DNA of 64,000 bases from 66-474 sp963771735 (GTDB taxonomy: Bacteria; Pseudomonadota; Gammaproteobacteria; Xanthomonadales; Rhodanobacteraceae). Position 1 is the stretch's first letter. Every line of letters begins with the position of its first letter. The notes beneath the pieces are model-generated. The model saw only the letters and a list, made by a program, of their open reading frames with translations. It had not been told where the DNA came from and ran no database searches. The stretch spans positions 1,426,001 through 1,490,000 of the forward strand of contig CAVYUN010000002.1 of the NCBI GenBank assembly GCA_963771735.1. Reading direction: 5' to 3'. The position numbers were made by a program, and so were the translations under genes. Below are positions 9,384-19,300 of this stretch, piece by piece.

Positions 9384-10626
9384 TTAAGGACCTGCCTGTC
9401 CGTCACTTTCGCCGGCTGGGCAGGCCGTCGATGGGACTCCGCTTAGTTCTGCGGGATTCAGGTTGCGGCGCAGAGATTGAGCAGCCGTCTCCCAAAGCTC
9501 CCCGCGCGTCGCGCAACGAACGCCGTAGTTGAATAGTTGGCGCAAGTGGGCAGAGTTGAAATCAGCGAAACCCGGATTCGGGTAGTTGGGCGGAATTTCT
9601 GTCAAGCGAAGCCGCATGTTCCGACTGCGCGCATAAGCGATCGCAATCATGAGCGCGTCGCGGGCCTTGTACTTCAGGTCTGCCGAGAGGCTATGCGACA
9701 GTGCGCCCAGCGTATTGGCCGGCGTCTCGACCGGTGCAGATACCAGTTTGGCGTTGATGATCACGTAGATGTTCGCTTTCCGCAGCGTCGGCGAAGGGCC
9801 GGCAGGATCTGTGCGATCAATGGAGCCGCGAACAGCGACGTCGTTACACTCCCGTCCACGTGCATCTCCTCGTATTCGTGCGTCCCGTCGCGTACGCGAA
9901 TCAAGACGAAGGGAGATGCAGGCACACTCGCCAGGCCACCAACACGTCCCTGAACAGTCGTCGGGCCGCCTCGCCGCCGTGCTGGGCGATAAGGCCCATG
10001 TTCCAGAGCACCGTTTCCTCCTTGTCCAAGTCCGTCGTGGCGATGAAAAGCAGTCGGCCCCGCGCGTAATCGCGTGCCACGGCCGTGATCATCGCCGGAG
10101 TCACGAATTTGTTCACGAGTTGGAACAATGGACTATGGCCCGATCGATCCAGCGGGAACAGGAAACGCCTGACGACCGCAAGTGCTGGGGAATGCGGCAG
10201 ATGAAACCTCCCCAGCCCGGCGAGTGCCGACTTCAATTGCGGATCCCACTGCGGACCCAAGTAGGCGAACGGTGCGACGAGGGCCCCCGCACTCACACCG
10301 GTAACGACCTCGAACTGTGGGCGATCATGCCGTCGGCTCATGCCGACCAGCGCGCCCGCACCAAAGGAACCGCCGGCGCCGCCACCGGATATCACCAAAT
10401 AGTCGACAGTTCCGTCGGTTGCCGCCTGGGACAAATGGGAAAATAGTTGCGGTGCGCGCCTCTCGAATTCGCGCCCATTGATGGTGACCAAGCGTACCTG
10501 ATCGGAAAAACCATCCGGGGCAGCGGAGCTGATTAGCTTGGGAGGCGGAGGCAAACGCGCCTCGGTCACGCAACCGCTCAGAACGAACAGTCCGACCAGA
10601 GCCGGTAATGCAGCGTATCGAGCCAT
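9384..10626 (-). pseudogene. Patatin-like phospholipase lipoprotein, frameshifted
   Basis: Patatin-family acyl hydrolase anchored as a lipoprotein: start ATG 10626 with AGGTGA upstream, signal peptide ending in the lipobox LFVLSGC. The catalytic elements are an oxyanion loop SGGGAGGSFGAGAL, the nucleophile TGVSAGAL and the dyad Asp in HVDGSV. The frame breaks near 9910, where VLIRVRDGTHEYEE continues in another frame. It breaks again near 9770, resuming at YVIINAKLVSAPVETPAN. Total length is about 414 codons, normal for the bacterial family. Catalytic residues are all present in the sequence, so decay is recent or the indels are technical. Confidence 0.8.
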
Positions 10627-11099
10627 GCTTGTCACCTATTGCGCAATTGTAGGCCCAATTGTCATGACGGGTTCGTGACTCCCTGCAAATTGGTCCTTGG
10701 CAGAACATCCGCCGCACCTGGATCCACCGTGACGTCACACTCATTCGATTTGACCGGATTCCCGCTCACCCCGCTGCCGATCGCCTTGTCGAAACCTGAA
10801 GAGCCGTTTGCCGGGAATGCCCGCTCTGGACGGCGGATTCAATCGGTGGATGCAACACACTGAGCGCTGCATCCTCAGCGCCTGTTCCCGACTCGCTCGG
10901 ACGCCAACACCAGGATGTCGCAAATTTCAGCCAAAATCGGCGAGCAGCGACAATCCTCAAATCGGACACCAGACAAGTTCAAAGGCGGAACTCCGCCCTT
11001 GCCGGCGCCAAGCGAAGCGCACCAAAAACCGCATCGACCCAGGCTATCTCGCGTGGTTTGACTCGAATCAAAACGCCCCGGAACGCCCGGGCGGTTCAC
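10627..11099. other. Intergenic region upstream of the patatin gene
   Basis: About 470 bases. No coding sequence is recognisable on either strand, and the small open frames seen lack motifs. It would contain the patatin promoter (minus strand) and the 3' region of the MmgE/PrpD gene. Neither a clear promoter nor a terminator hairpin stands out. Confidence 0.4.
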
Positions 11100-12542
11100 T
11101 CACTGGAATCCCCGGTGCGTAGTCGGATGCACCGCGGTACGGTGAACCCGAGTGAGGAGGGTGATCAGATCCGACAAAGGGATCCTGTCGAGGTCCTTCA
11201 CGGCATCTATGAGCTTGCTCCGCAGGGTTTCGTCCGCGAAAGCTTCGGTCAGCCAATGGAACTTCTTCACCGTTCGGCTCCAGGACATTGGATTGGTTAG
11301 GCCCCCTTCGTAGCCGACTTGTTCCTTCACCAGGGTGCGTTGATCTTTGGTGCGAATAGCGACGCGGGCGCTCAACTCCCGCGGATAACGAGCGCTGAAT
11401 CTGTCGTCGGGACTGATTTCGACTCGCGCGAGCAACGCCTGCGCATCAGATGCCCGGATGCGAGCTTCGTCCAGTTGGGCGGGTCCGACCTGGTCGTCGA
11501 GTAATGCAGCTGCGACCAGGTACTTCAGATTGTAGTCGCCTTGTTCCTTGGCCTGCGGAAAGTCCTTTGAACCGAAGCTTCCACCACCGGCGAAATCATA
11601 TGCTCCTTGAAAGACCTCGCAACGCACATTCTCCACTTCTTGTGCTATCAGACCGTTGCGACGCTTCAACTCCAGCACTGCTTCGAGCACCGGCTGGCCA
11701 TGAATCAGCGAGCAGTACTTCTTCATGATGGTCTGTGTGATCACGCCGAGCGACGGATTCTCCCAGTCGACGACAATCGGCTGCGCGAACATGCGCTCCA
11801 ACCCATAGGGGCCTTCGAACAGGCCTGCGGGGCCCGTGAAGCCGCGCTTGGCCAGCGAGGTGGCATAGATGGCACGCATTCCCGTCATTCCGGGCGAGAA
11901 ACCTTTCCACTGCGACACTGGCTCAGCATGCACACAGGTGAGCGAGATGTTGTCGACTGTCGCGATCGAAATCGCGTTTGCCATCTGGCCGGCGGACAGT
12001 CCGAGGAGTTTGCCGGAGCCGGCAGTCGCTGAAATCGCCAGCTGGATGGCGTGGTTGAAGCCCTTCGCCATCACCGGGACGGCCGCCGTAAACCTGCATT
12101 GGATTTCGTACGCTACGGCGAGCGCCAACATGAATTCCTCGCCGGACGCTCCAACTTGCTCAGCTGCCGCGAGCACCGTGCCGAAGTTGTCACTGGGATG
12201 ACAGAGTCCCCCGGGTGCCATGTAGCTGTCGAGAAGGTCGACATAACGTACGAGGGCGGAGTTGAACAGTGCCGCCTGGTCTGCGGAGGTCTTGCATCCG
12301 CCAATCAACGTGCTGCGACCCGGGCTTCGATATTCTCCAAACTGCTCCCGCAGCGCTTGAAACGGAGGTCCTGCCAGCCCCGCAATCGCACAGCCAATGC
12401 TGTCCAGAATATTCCGTTTGTAAAGTGTCCGGATATCGGCCGTCAGATGTTCGGGCCGAGCCGCTGCGGCAAAGGAGGCAATACGCTCGACCGCCGGCGG
12501 CGCCAGTGGCTTTGGGTGACGCGATATGCGGTTCAACATCAT
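11100..12542 (-). CDS. MmgE/PrpD-family protein
   Basis: Intact 480-residue member of the MmgE/PrpD superfamily, which includes 2-methylcitrate dehydratase PrpD, aconitate isomerases and related hydro-lyases. Visible family marks are the helical N-terminal domain (NILDSIGCAIAGL), the conserved VDLLDSYMAPGGLCHPSDN loop, AVAYEIQCRF, KGFSPGMTGMRA and KKYCSLIHGQPVLEAVLEL. The C-terminal domain ends with WLTEAFADETLRSKLIDAVKDLD. It is the last gene of a minus-strand series with nitronate monooxygenase, RidA and SDR. No prpB or prpC is nearby, so a methylcitrate role is unlikely. The substrate is unknown. The start has no strong ribosome site. Confidence 0.85.
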   Translation of the reverse strand: MMLNRISRHPKPLAPPAVERIASFAAAARPEHLTADIRTLYKRNILDSIGCAIAGLAGPPFQALREQFGEYRSPGRSTLIGGCKTSADQAALFNSALVRYVDLLDSYMAPGGLCHPSDNFGTVLAAAEQVGASGEEFMLALAVAYEIQCRFTAAVPVMAKGFNHAIQLAISATAGSGKLLGLSAGQMANAISIATVDNISLTCVHAEPVSQWKGFSPGMTGMRAIYATSLAKRGFTGPAGLFEGPYGLERMFAQPIVVDWENPSLGVITQTIMKKYCSLIHGQPVLEAVLELKRRNGLIAQEVENVRCEVFQGAYDFAGGGSFGSKDFPQAKEQGDYNLKYLVAAALLDDQVGPAQLDEARIRASDAQALLARVEISPDDRFSARYPRELSARVAIRTKDQRTLVKEQVGYEGGLTNPMSWSRTVKKFHWLTEAFADETLRSKLIDAVKDLDRIPLSDLITLLTRVHRTAVHPTTHRGFQ

Positions 12543-12652
12543 TCGTTGGCTCGATCAATACCGACCATGGACAAGACGCGCCGCTGAGGAGTGAGGAGTG
12601 TGACCTCGAGGATCGTCAAATAAGCGCAGGCCGGCTAGGCTCCATTCAAAGG

Positions 12653-13795
12653 TCAACGGGCATTGCCTCCGACGCATCGACGGTTCCATGTGAGAAGTGG
12701 ATCGGCGATGGCCGAAACGTCCGACACCAAGCGCCGTAGCAGGGTCGTTGCGTCGGTTTGCCGGGATAGATTCGCGCTCTGTCCGGCCCATAACGGAAGA
12801 AGTTCTGGTTTCGGAGCCTTTTCGGCCAGGACGGCAAGATTTCTGACCAAAGCTCGTTGCAGCGGGTACGGGAGAATTTCGACTCCTGGGCGGTTGAGAT
12901 CTTCGAGCAACTGATTGCGGATTCCGCGGGCGAGGCGTCCCGTGAAGCCCTTGGTCAGTCCTGTTGCGCGAGCTCCGCCGTTGAGAATTGCTTCGCGATG
13001 CTGCGCACTCGCACCAGACTCTTCGCTTGCCAGGAATGCCGTTCCGATCTGCACACCCTCTTCCCCCAAGGCAAATGCAGCGGCGATTCCGCGGGCATCG
13101 GCGATGCCGCCTGCGGCGACGACCGGCACCGATACCGCATCCGCGACTTGAGGTACAAGCGAGAATGTCCCGGTGAGCGACTGCTCTGCGGGGCGTAGGA
13201 ATGAACCACGATGGCCGCCCGCCTCGAAACCCGACGCGGCTATGACATCAATGCCTGCTTGTTCGAGAACAATGGCTTCGTCCGGGGTCGTTGCCGTGCC
13301 AATAGTCGCGATCCCTTGCGCACGGCAATCGTCCAGGATTTCCTTCGGAGGAATTCCATAGATAAAGCTGAACACTGGCACCTTTTCATCCAGCACCACC
13401 CGAACCTGGTCTTCAAGCTTTCTCGGGACATACGGCTTGTAAGTCGGGAGTTTTCCGCCCAACTTTTGAATGTGCTCTCGGGAGGCACCAGACTTCTTGC
13501 AAACGCTTCGCTGTCTGAAGTCCTTGCACCCTCATCATCCATCGAGATCCACAAATTGATTGCGAACGGTCTGGAGGTCAAAGAACGAATCTCGGCGATC
13601 ACATCCTTGATTTGCGAGGGTCCAACCGTGCGCTCCGAAGGAGCCGAGACCGCCGAAGTTCGAGACTGTCGCCGTTAACCGTTGTGTCGCAACTCCACCG
13701 AGAGCGCCCTGAATGATTGGGTGCTCGATACCAAGGCGCGAGAGAACGCGCGTCGCGTCCCACCGCGGCGCCAACCCGATGGACTGCTGTTTCAT
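12653..13795 (-). pseudogene. Nitronate monooxygenase (2-nitropropane dioxygenase family), frameshifted
   Basis: FMN-dependent TIM-barrel enzyme that oxidises alkyl nitronates such as propionate-3-nitronate. It begins at ATG 13795. Segments in order are GIEHPIIQGALGG and GGLGSFGAHG, then after a frame change near 13580 SRPFAINLWI, then after a second change near 13450 KVPVFSFIYGIPP, ASGFEAGGHRGSFL (catalytic His), PVVAAGGIADARG and EGVQIGTAFLASEES. The FMN phosphate and catalytic sites are all encoded, but over three frames. Full corrected length is about 380 codons, normal for the family. It lies 40 bases after RidA and 110 bases before MmgE/PrpD, so it was probably co-transcribed. Confidence 0.8.
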
Positions 13796-13835
13796 GTCAC
13801 TCCGTCTAAATTTGCGGCGCCACCTGCTTGGGCCG

Positions 13836-14317
13836 TCAGCCAGCGACTTCGAAAATTACATCCAGTGCGATCGGCACCCCAAGAGGCAGACTGGCAACGC
13901 CGATGATTATTCGCACCGATGTCTTCTCGATGCGAAAACATCTCGGAACAAATCCCAATGCTGCATCGGCAATTCTGGGCTGGTCAAAAAGTCTCCGGAG
14001 GTCGCGATGAACACGCAGAGCCGTACGACGCGGGTAACTCTGTCGAGCGAGCCCAAATGGCTTTTGGCGGCTGCAAGGGTGCCCAACGCGCGATGTAGGT
14101 GGCATCCCGTCCAGCTTCCGCATCGAGCTCTTTTCCAGCCGCCGGTACTTTGGTTTATGGTCCACGAACGCAGCATCCCGCTAAAAAAGAGAAGGCTGCC
14201 GGTCTGCACGGTTTCGACATAAGTGCCGAATGGTGTTGGCGCAGCCGGCAGCCGGATGCCCATCTCCTGCAGGCGGCGTTCGGGACCCTTTGCCTGTGAA
14301 ACGTCCACGTTCACCAC
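13836..14317 (-). pseudogene. RidA (YjgF/YER057c) family protein, frameshifted
   Basis: RidA-like enamine/imine deaminase fold. The beginning RRLQEMGIRLPAAPTPFGTYV and TGSLLFFSGML is in one frame. The middle (AAAKSHLGSLDRVTRVVRLCVF) fits RidA, and the end DAALGFVPRCFRIEKTSVRIIIGVASLPLGVPI reads in another frame to a stop at 13836. At least two indels are needed. The start GTG (14317 or 14314) overlaps the SDR stop as GTGA, so the two genes were coupled. RidA proteins clear reactive enamines made by PLP or flavin enzymes, which would suit a catabolic operon handling amino or nitro compounds. That link is inference. Confidence 0.75.
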
Positions 14318-15032
14318 TGGCCCAGGTGCGCACCATCGTCGACGCGAGGATTTCCCCGGTTACGTGGCGAGCTTCGGTCAGGTAAACGACTGCCTCGGCA
14401 ATATCCCTTGGATCGGAAATCGTGCCCATGGGCGACAGGCTCATCATGGAAGATACGTGGGGTTTGCTTGTGCATGGGCGTGTCGACTTGCCCGGGCGCA
14501 ACGGCGTTGAAGCGGATATTGTTCTTCGCGTATTCGCTGGCGAGGCTGAGGGTCATGGCGGCGAATTCACCCTTTGTAATCATCACAATCGACGCTGGAA
14601 CCCACCCGATGGGGTGATCGACCATCGCCGTGGTGATGCTTGTGACGCTGCCACCATTACCCTGCAACAGCATCTGCTTGACCGCACGCTGGGTGAGGAA
14701 GACGAACCCTTTCAGGTTGGTGGAGACAAACGCGCGAAAATCGTCGACGCTGTACTCCGTGAAGGCTTTCGACTTGAAGATGCCGGCGTTGTTGATCACG
14801 TGATCAATTGAACCGAACTCGCTTATTGCGGCCTCTGTTACCTTTGCGGCCGTGGCTTCCTGACCGATGTCTCCATCGATGAGCGTGAGGTTCGCCCAGC
14901 GTGCGAAGCCAGCCTTGGACACGTTGCGCGAGGTAGCAACTACGTTGTCACCGCGATCCATGAACATGGACGAACGGCTGCCCCGATGCCCTGCGATGCG
15001 CCGGTCACAATGACTGTCTTGTGTGTTGCCAT
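14311..15032 (-). pseudogene. Short-chain dehydrogenase/reductase, frameshifted
   Basis: Classical Rossmann-fold SDR. ATG 15032 opens THKTVIVTGASQGIG (cofactor motif). After a shift near 14970 it continues MFMDRGDNVVATSRN, HVINNAGIF, the SITTAMVDHPIGW strand and the Ser/Tyr/Lys region, where the expected catalytic YxxxK is not intact (SIVMITKGEF keeps only the Lys side). Then come EYAKNNIRFNAVAPG and DTPMH. A second shift near 14440 leads to GTISDPRDIAEAVVYLTEARHVTGEIL. A third near 14345 gives the ending VDDGAHLGQW. The gene heads the minus-strand set with RidA, nitronate monooxygenase and MmgE/PrpD. The missing Tyr may be real or a sequence problem. Confidence 0.75.
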
Positions 15033-15083
15033 GCGTCATGCACCTGAATCGCCGATTCGATCGGACCCGATGGCGCCATCGTC

Positions 15084-15872
15084 TCACGAGCGCGAGCGTC
15101 GACCTATCCGACCAAGGTGTCGATCGATACTTAGGTATCGGGTAGCGCCCATGGTCCGGCCGTACCTGGGTCGCGAAGCATGGCGCGTCGCGTTGACAAC
15201 CCGGAATGCGCAGTCTCGCCCCGATGGCTCAACCAACCGATCGATGGAATCTCGTCTCGGAAGACGTGGAAGGTGAAGCTTGGCGGCCATGTTCACAAGG
15301 CCAGCGAGCGAATCGGCCTTCATCTTTCGCATCATCTTGCCGCGGTGAGCCTTTACCGTTATTTCGCTGATGCCGAGTTGCCACCCGACTTGCTTGTTCA
15401 GCAGGCCAGAGATCACCAAAATCAAGACTTCGCGTTCGCGAGGGGTCAGTGACGCGTAGCATTCCCGCAGCGTACGAATCTCGGCTTCGTTCTGAATCAG
15501 AACGCGGCTGCGCTCGATCGCGTTGCCGATGGCCTGCAAAAGCGTGTCATCACTGAACGGTTTCGTCAGGAACTCGACTGCGCCTGCCTTCATGGCCTCG
15601 ACCGTCCTCGGCACGGTGCCATGGCCGGTGATGAAGATGATCGGCATATCGGTTCGCTCGATCGCCAAGCGCTTCTGCAGCTCGAGACCGTTGAGGTCCG
15701 GCAGGGATACATCCAGTACCAGGCAGTTTGGCAGCAGAGCTATTGGGCGATCGGGGAGATCCCCGGGCGGAAGCGAATGTCTCGTCGCCGCACGGATCAG
15801 CGATTCGCGGGTCAAGGACGAGATGGTCAGGTTACCGCGAGAACTGGGTGTTGAGTTTACGCTGGAGCACAA
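15084..15872 (-). CDS. FixJ-type response regulator with LuxR HTH, N-terminus degenerate
   Basis: Receiver plus LuxR-type DNA-binding regulator. The phosphoacceptor region CLVLDVSLPDLNGLELQ, PIIFITGHGTV and VEFLTKPFSDD are clear. The HTH is YASLTPREREVLILVISGLLNKQV and ISEITVKAHRGKMMRKM. The first 45 residues do not show the expected VVDDD start. Pieces of it can be recovered only by changing frame around 15800-15860, so the N-terminus appears broken. The reading frame also runs about 60 residues past the usual family end, suggesting another indel near 15270. It follows the kinases and the stand-alone receiver in the same orientation and is their likely output. Confidence 0.7.
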   Translation of the reverse strand: MCSSVNSTPSSRGNLTISSLTRESLIRAATRHSLPPGDLPDRPIALLPNCLVLDVSLPDLNGLELQKRLAIERTDMPIIFITGHGTVPRTVEAMKAGAVEFLTKPFSDDTLLQAIGNAIERSRVLIQNEAEIRTLRECYASLTPREREVLILVISGLLNKQVGWQLGISEITVKAHRGKMMRKMKADSLAGLVNMAAKLHLPRLPRRDSIDRLVEPSGRDCAFRVVNATRHASRPRYGRTMGATRYLSIDRHLGRIGRRSRS

Positions 15873-15882
15873 GCTGAACGCG

Positions 15883-16313
15883 TTATGCGCTTGGCGGATG
15901 CGGCGTGCTCTTCGTGGAAGATAACGTGCAGTGGCTAACCGGTGAAGGAAGCGCCCTCGGGAGGGCTTGTCTCAGGGCCGCATCACAAAATGGCTTCGAC
16001 GGGCGATGCCCGCACCGTTCTCGAGCATCACCAGCCGCAGAAGTCGCATCTACTTGGGCTAAATGTCGATGATCGGGATATTCATCCCGCGCAAAGTCAA
16101 CTCCGTCTGGAGCTCTGGGGCCGCTTGGACAATACCCCGGCATGGCGATGTCGAGGATCCGGCAATCGGTCTGGCCGAGATACTCCGAAGCGAGGAACTG
16201 TTCACCAGAAGAAACCCCTGCACTGCAAACCACAATCATTTGAGCAAGTCGGGAAGCGACTCGCGAACCGACTCGTCGTCATCGACGATTGATACCAGTG
16301 AACGCACGACCAT
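15883..16313 (-). pseudogene. Stand-alone receiver-domain response regulator, frameshifted
   Basis: Small CheY-like receiver. ATG 16313 has GAGGAG eight bases upstream and opens SLVSIVDDDESVRESLPDLLK. The frame then changes to SSGEQFLASEYLGQTDCRILDIAMPG, which contains the phosphoacceptor Asp. After further shifts the end KPFCDAALRQAL holds the conserved Lys. No output domain follows. The ATG overlaps the stop of the upstream kinase as TAATG (16311-16315), which links their translation. Single-domain receivers beside hybrid kinases commonly act as phosphate sinks or relays. The exact 3' end is uncertain. Confidence 0.65.
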
Positions 16314-19300
16314 TACAAGCTCCTCGTTGCGCCGATGCTGTCGGTGCGCGATCCGCCCTGGCTTTCGCGAGGGACGGAAAATGAAAATGTCACCCCGGGC
16401 CCGTCGTTTCAGAGCTGCCCAAATTCGGCCGTGATGACTCTCTACGATGGACTGGCTGACGGACAGCCCGATTCCCATGCCATGTACCTTGGTTGTGCAA
16501 AATGGCCTGAATAAATTTTCCAGGAACCCTGGATCAAATCCTACTCCGTTGTCCTGTACACTTAGTAGCACATGATCGCCTTTCCCTTCCCGCGTCCGGA
16601 TGACAACCCGCTTTGGGCGATCTTCGACTCCATCCAGCGCGTCCGATGCGTTCAGGAGTAGTTTCATCACGACCTGCTGAAGCTGAATACGGTCGCCCTT
16701 GACACGAGGGAGTTCATCTGCAAGTTCCAGGCTCATGACTACTCCGCGCCGCCGAAGTTCGGCCTGCGACAATGCAATTACCTCACTTGTTGCCTCGTTC
16801 AGGTCAACCTCGTCTGCCGTGATGTCCTTTTTGGCAAAGAGCGCGCGTAGTCGCTTGATCATGTCGGCAGCACGGTTGCTGTCCAGCATGGCTCGCTTCA
16901 CGGTCTCACGGGCCCCATCGAGGTTCGGGGGATCGGCGTGTCACATTCGAAGACACGTGCTTGCGTTGGTGATGACGCCCGACAACGGCTGATTGACTTC
17001 GTGCGCGATCGACGCCGTCATCACTCCCAAGCTTGTTTTCCTCACGACGTCCGCGAGCTCCGACCTTGCCCTGGTAAGTGCCTCTTCTGATTGCCTGCGC
17101 TGTGTCACATCCTGAATCGCGCCAATGTATTCCGGATGGGCGCCATCATTCCGATTGTGGGCGGCGATGTGCAAATGTTTGATCGAATGGTCCGGCATCC
17201 GCAGGCGGACCTGAATTCCATGTCGCTGCCGTCTTTGCGAGATCGTTCAATTTGCTCGTTGAACATCGGCAAGTCTTGCGGGTGGACACGCTTGCTGAAC
17301 AGCTCCAGGTTGACGGGTACGGACTGATCGAATCCAAAGATGCGATAGAGCTGCCTTGACCAGGTCACCTCATCCGACTCCACGCGCCAAGTGAAACTGC
17401 CAGTCAGGCTGAGGCGCTGTGATTCGGCGAGAACGGCCTCACTGTGCTGCGCCTTTCTCTTGGGCTTGCTTGCGATCGTGGATGTCGGTGAAAAGTACGT
17501 ACCAGCGGAGCGCGCGGGCCTCCGAGTCACAAAGCGGAAGGCCTCGTGCATGGAACCATCGATATACGCCGTCAGCGCGACGAAGCCGGTGATCCACATC
17601 GTAGACGGACACCGCGTCAACCGAGCGCATCCAGGCAGCCCGCACATCAGGCAGGTCATCAGGGTGCACCGCGTCGCTGGTCGACCAGCGTTGCCGCTGT
17701 TCAGTCGTCTTGCCGAAATACTCCAGGGCTCGCCGGTTGACTGCCTCGGTCTCGCCGGTTGTCGACAGGATGGCCACCAATCCCGCGATACCATCGAGGA
17801 CGAGACGGAAACGCTGCTCGCTCTCGCGAAGGGCTTCCTCTCCCCGTTTCCGATCATCGATGTCCGTGCTGGTACCGTACCATCTGACGATGTTCCCGGC
17901 GGCGTCACGAAGGGCTCGGCGCGGATCAGGAACCATCTGTATACCCCGTCGCTGCGGCGCAAGCGGGCTTCGAGTTCCCCTGGCTGTCCGGTCAGCAACA
18001 TTTCCTGCCAGCGTTTCGTCATCACGGGCAGGTCTTCTGGATGGAACGCTTCCCGCCATCCCCATCCGTGCGCCTCTTCGGGGGATAGTCCGGTGTACTC
18101 GTGCCAACTTCTGCTCAAGAACTCATTGGACCCGTCCGCGCGATTGCACCATGTTAAAGTATCGGGATGGTGTCGATGATCAGTCGGAGGTTGTGCTCAC
18201 TATCCTTGAGCGCCTCCTCGGCGCGCTTCTGGTCGTCGATGTCGGTTGTCGTACCGACGAATTTGAGGACTTTCCCTTCGGCATCGCGCAAGACGCACGG
18301 CTTGCTGGAGATGCCAGCGATATGTCCCGTCCCGGGCGCGGAGAGACCGGGTTTCGAACGCGAAACCCTGTCCCGAGCGCACGCCGTCCCAAAAGCTCTT
18401 GGCTGCCTTCTCCCGGTCCTCCGGGTGGACCGCAGTCATCCAGGCCTCGGGATGCGACCGGACGAAGTCGAGGAGTCTGACCGGAAAATTCAAGCCAAAC
18501 TTGATTCACGAAATCCGGCGTCCCATCAGGCTCGAGCGTCCAGGCGGATACAGGAAGAAGCTGCAGCAACCCGACTTTTAGTTGCAGATCGGAATAGAGG
18601 GCGGCATTCTCGAGTGAAATAGAGGCCTGCGAAGCCAGTAATTCCAGAACGGCAACCCGATCCGGCGTGAAGACGTGCGGAGACAGATTGTTCTCGAGAT
18701 AGAGTACGCCGACAAGCTTCTTCTGCTTGACGATTGGAAGGCACAGGACCGATCTGGAGCGCCTTCTGGCTGCAGATATTCGTCGTCGGAATACACGTTG
18801 TCAGATCGAGGCATCATCCAGGAGCACGCGCTCCTGTCGTCCGGATCACATAATGCAGCACGGACTGAGGTAGATCGGACGGCGTGATGGTAGCGCCTGC
18901 CGCGCCGCAACCTCGATCTTGCCCGAGTCCGGTGGTGGCCTCTGCTTCGATCCGTGGCTCGCCGTCCGATCGAGGATCAGCAATCCCCGCTCGGCCCCGG
19001 CATGCTCCACCGCGATTCGCATGAGCCGCTCGATCAACTTGGGAAGGACCATCTCACTCGAAAGTGCCTGCGAGGCTTTGACTACCGCCTCGACGTCCAA
19101 CTCCCTGACCGACGGGCCAATCGTGACGTTCAGAGAGGCAGGGGGTCGTTCCTCGCGCAGGCGCGGGTGGCGTTCGTCGAGTTGCTTCACTTTGCCGTCG
19201 GCGCCCCAACGGTCATAGCAGTTCCGGGCGTTGCGAAGATGGGCGTAGCCGGCCGTTTCGAGACCGCGCGCGGGGTAGAAACGAGCTGCGAGCTCATTCG

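Noticed and set aside
15885..15935. On the plus strand, the short stretch VLFVEDNVQW looks like a receiver-domain start.
   Set aside because: It is only a few codons, is followed by no receiver motifs, and lies antisense to the real regulator genes.
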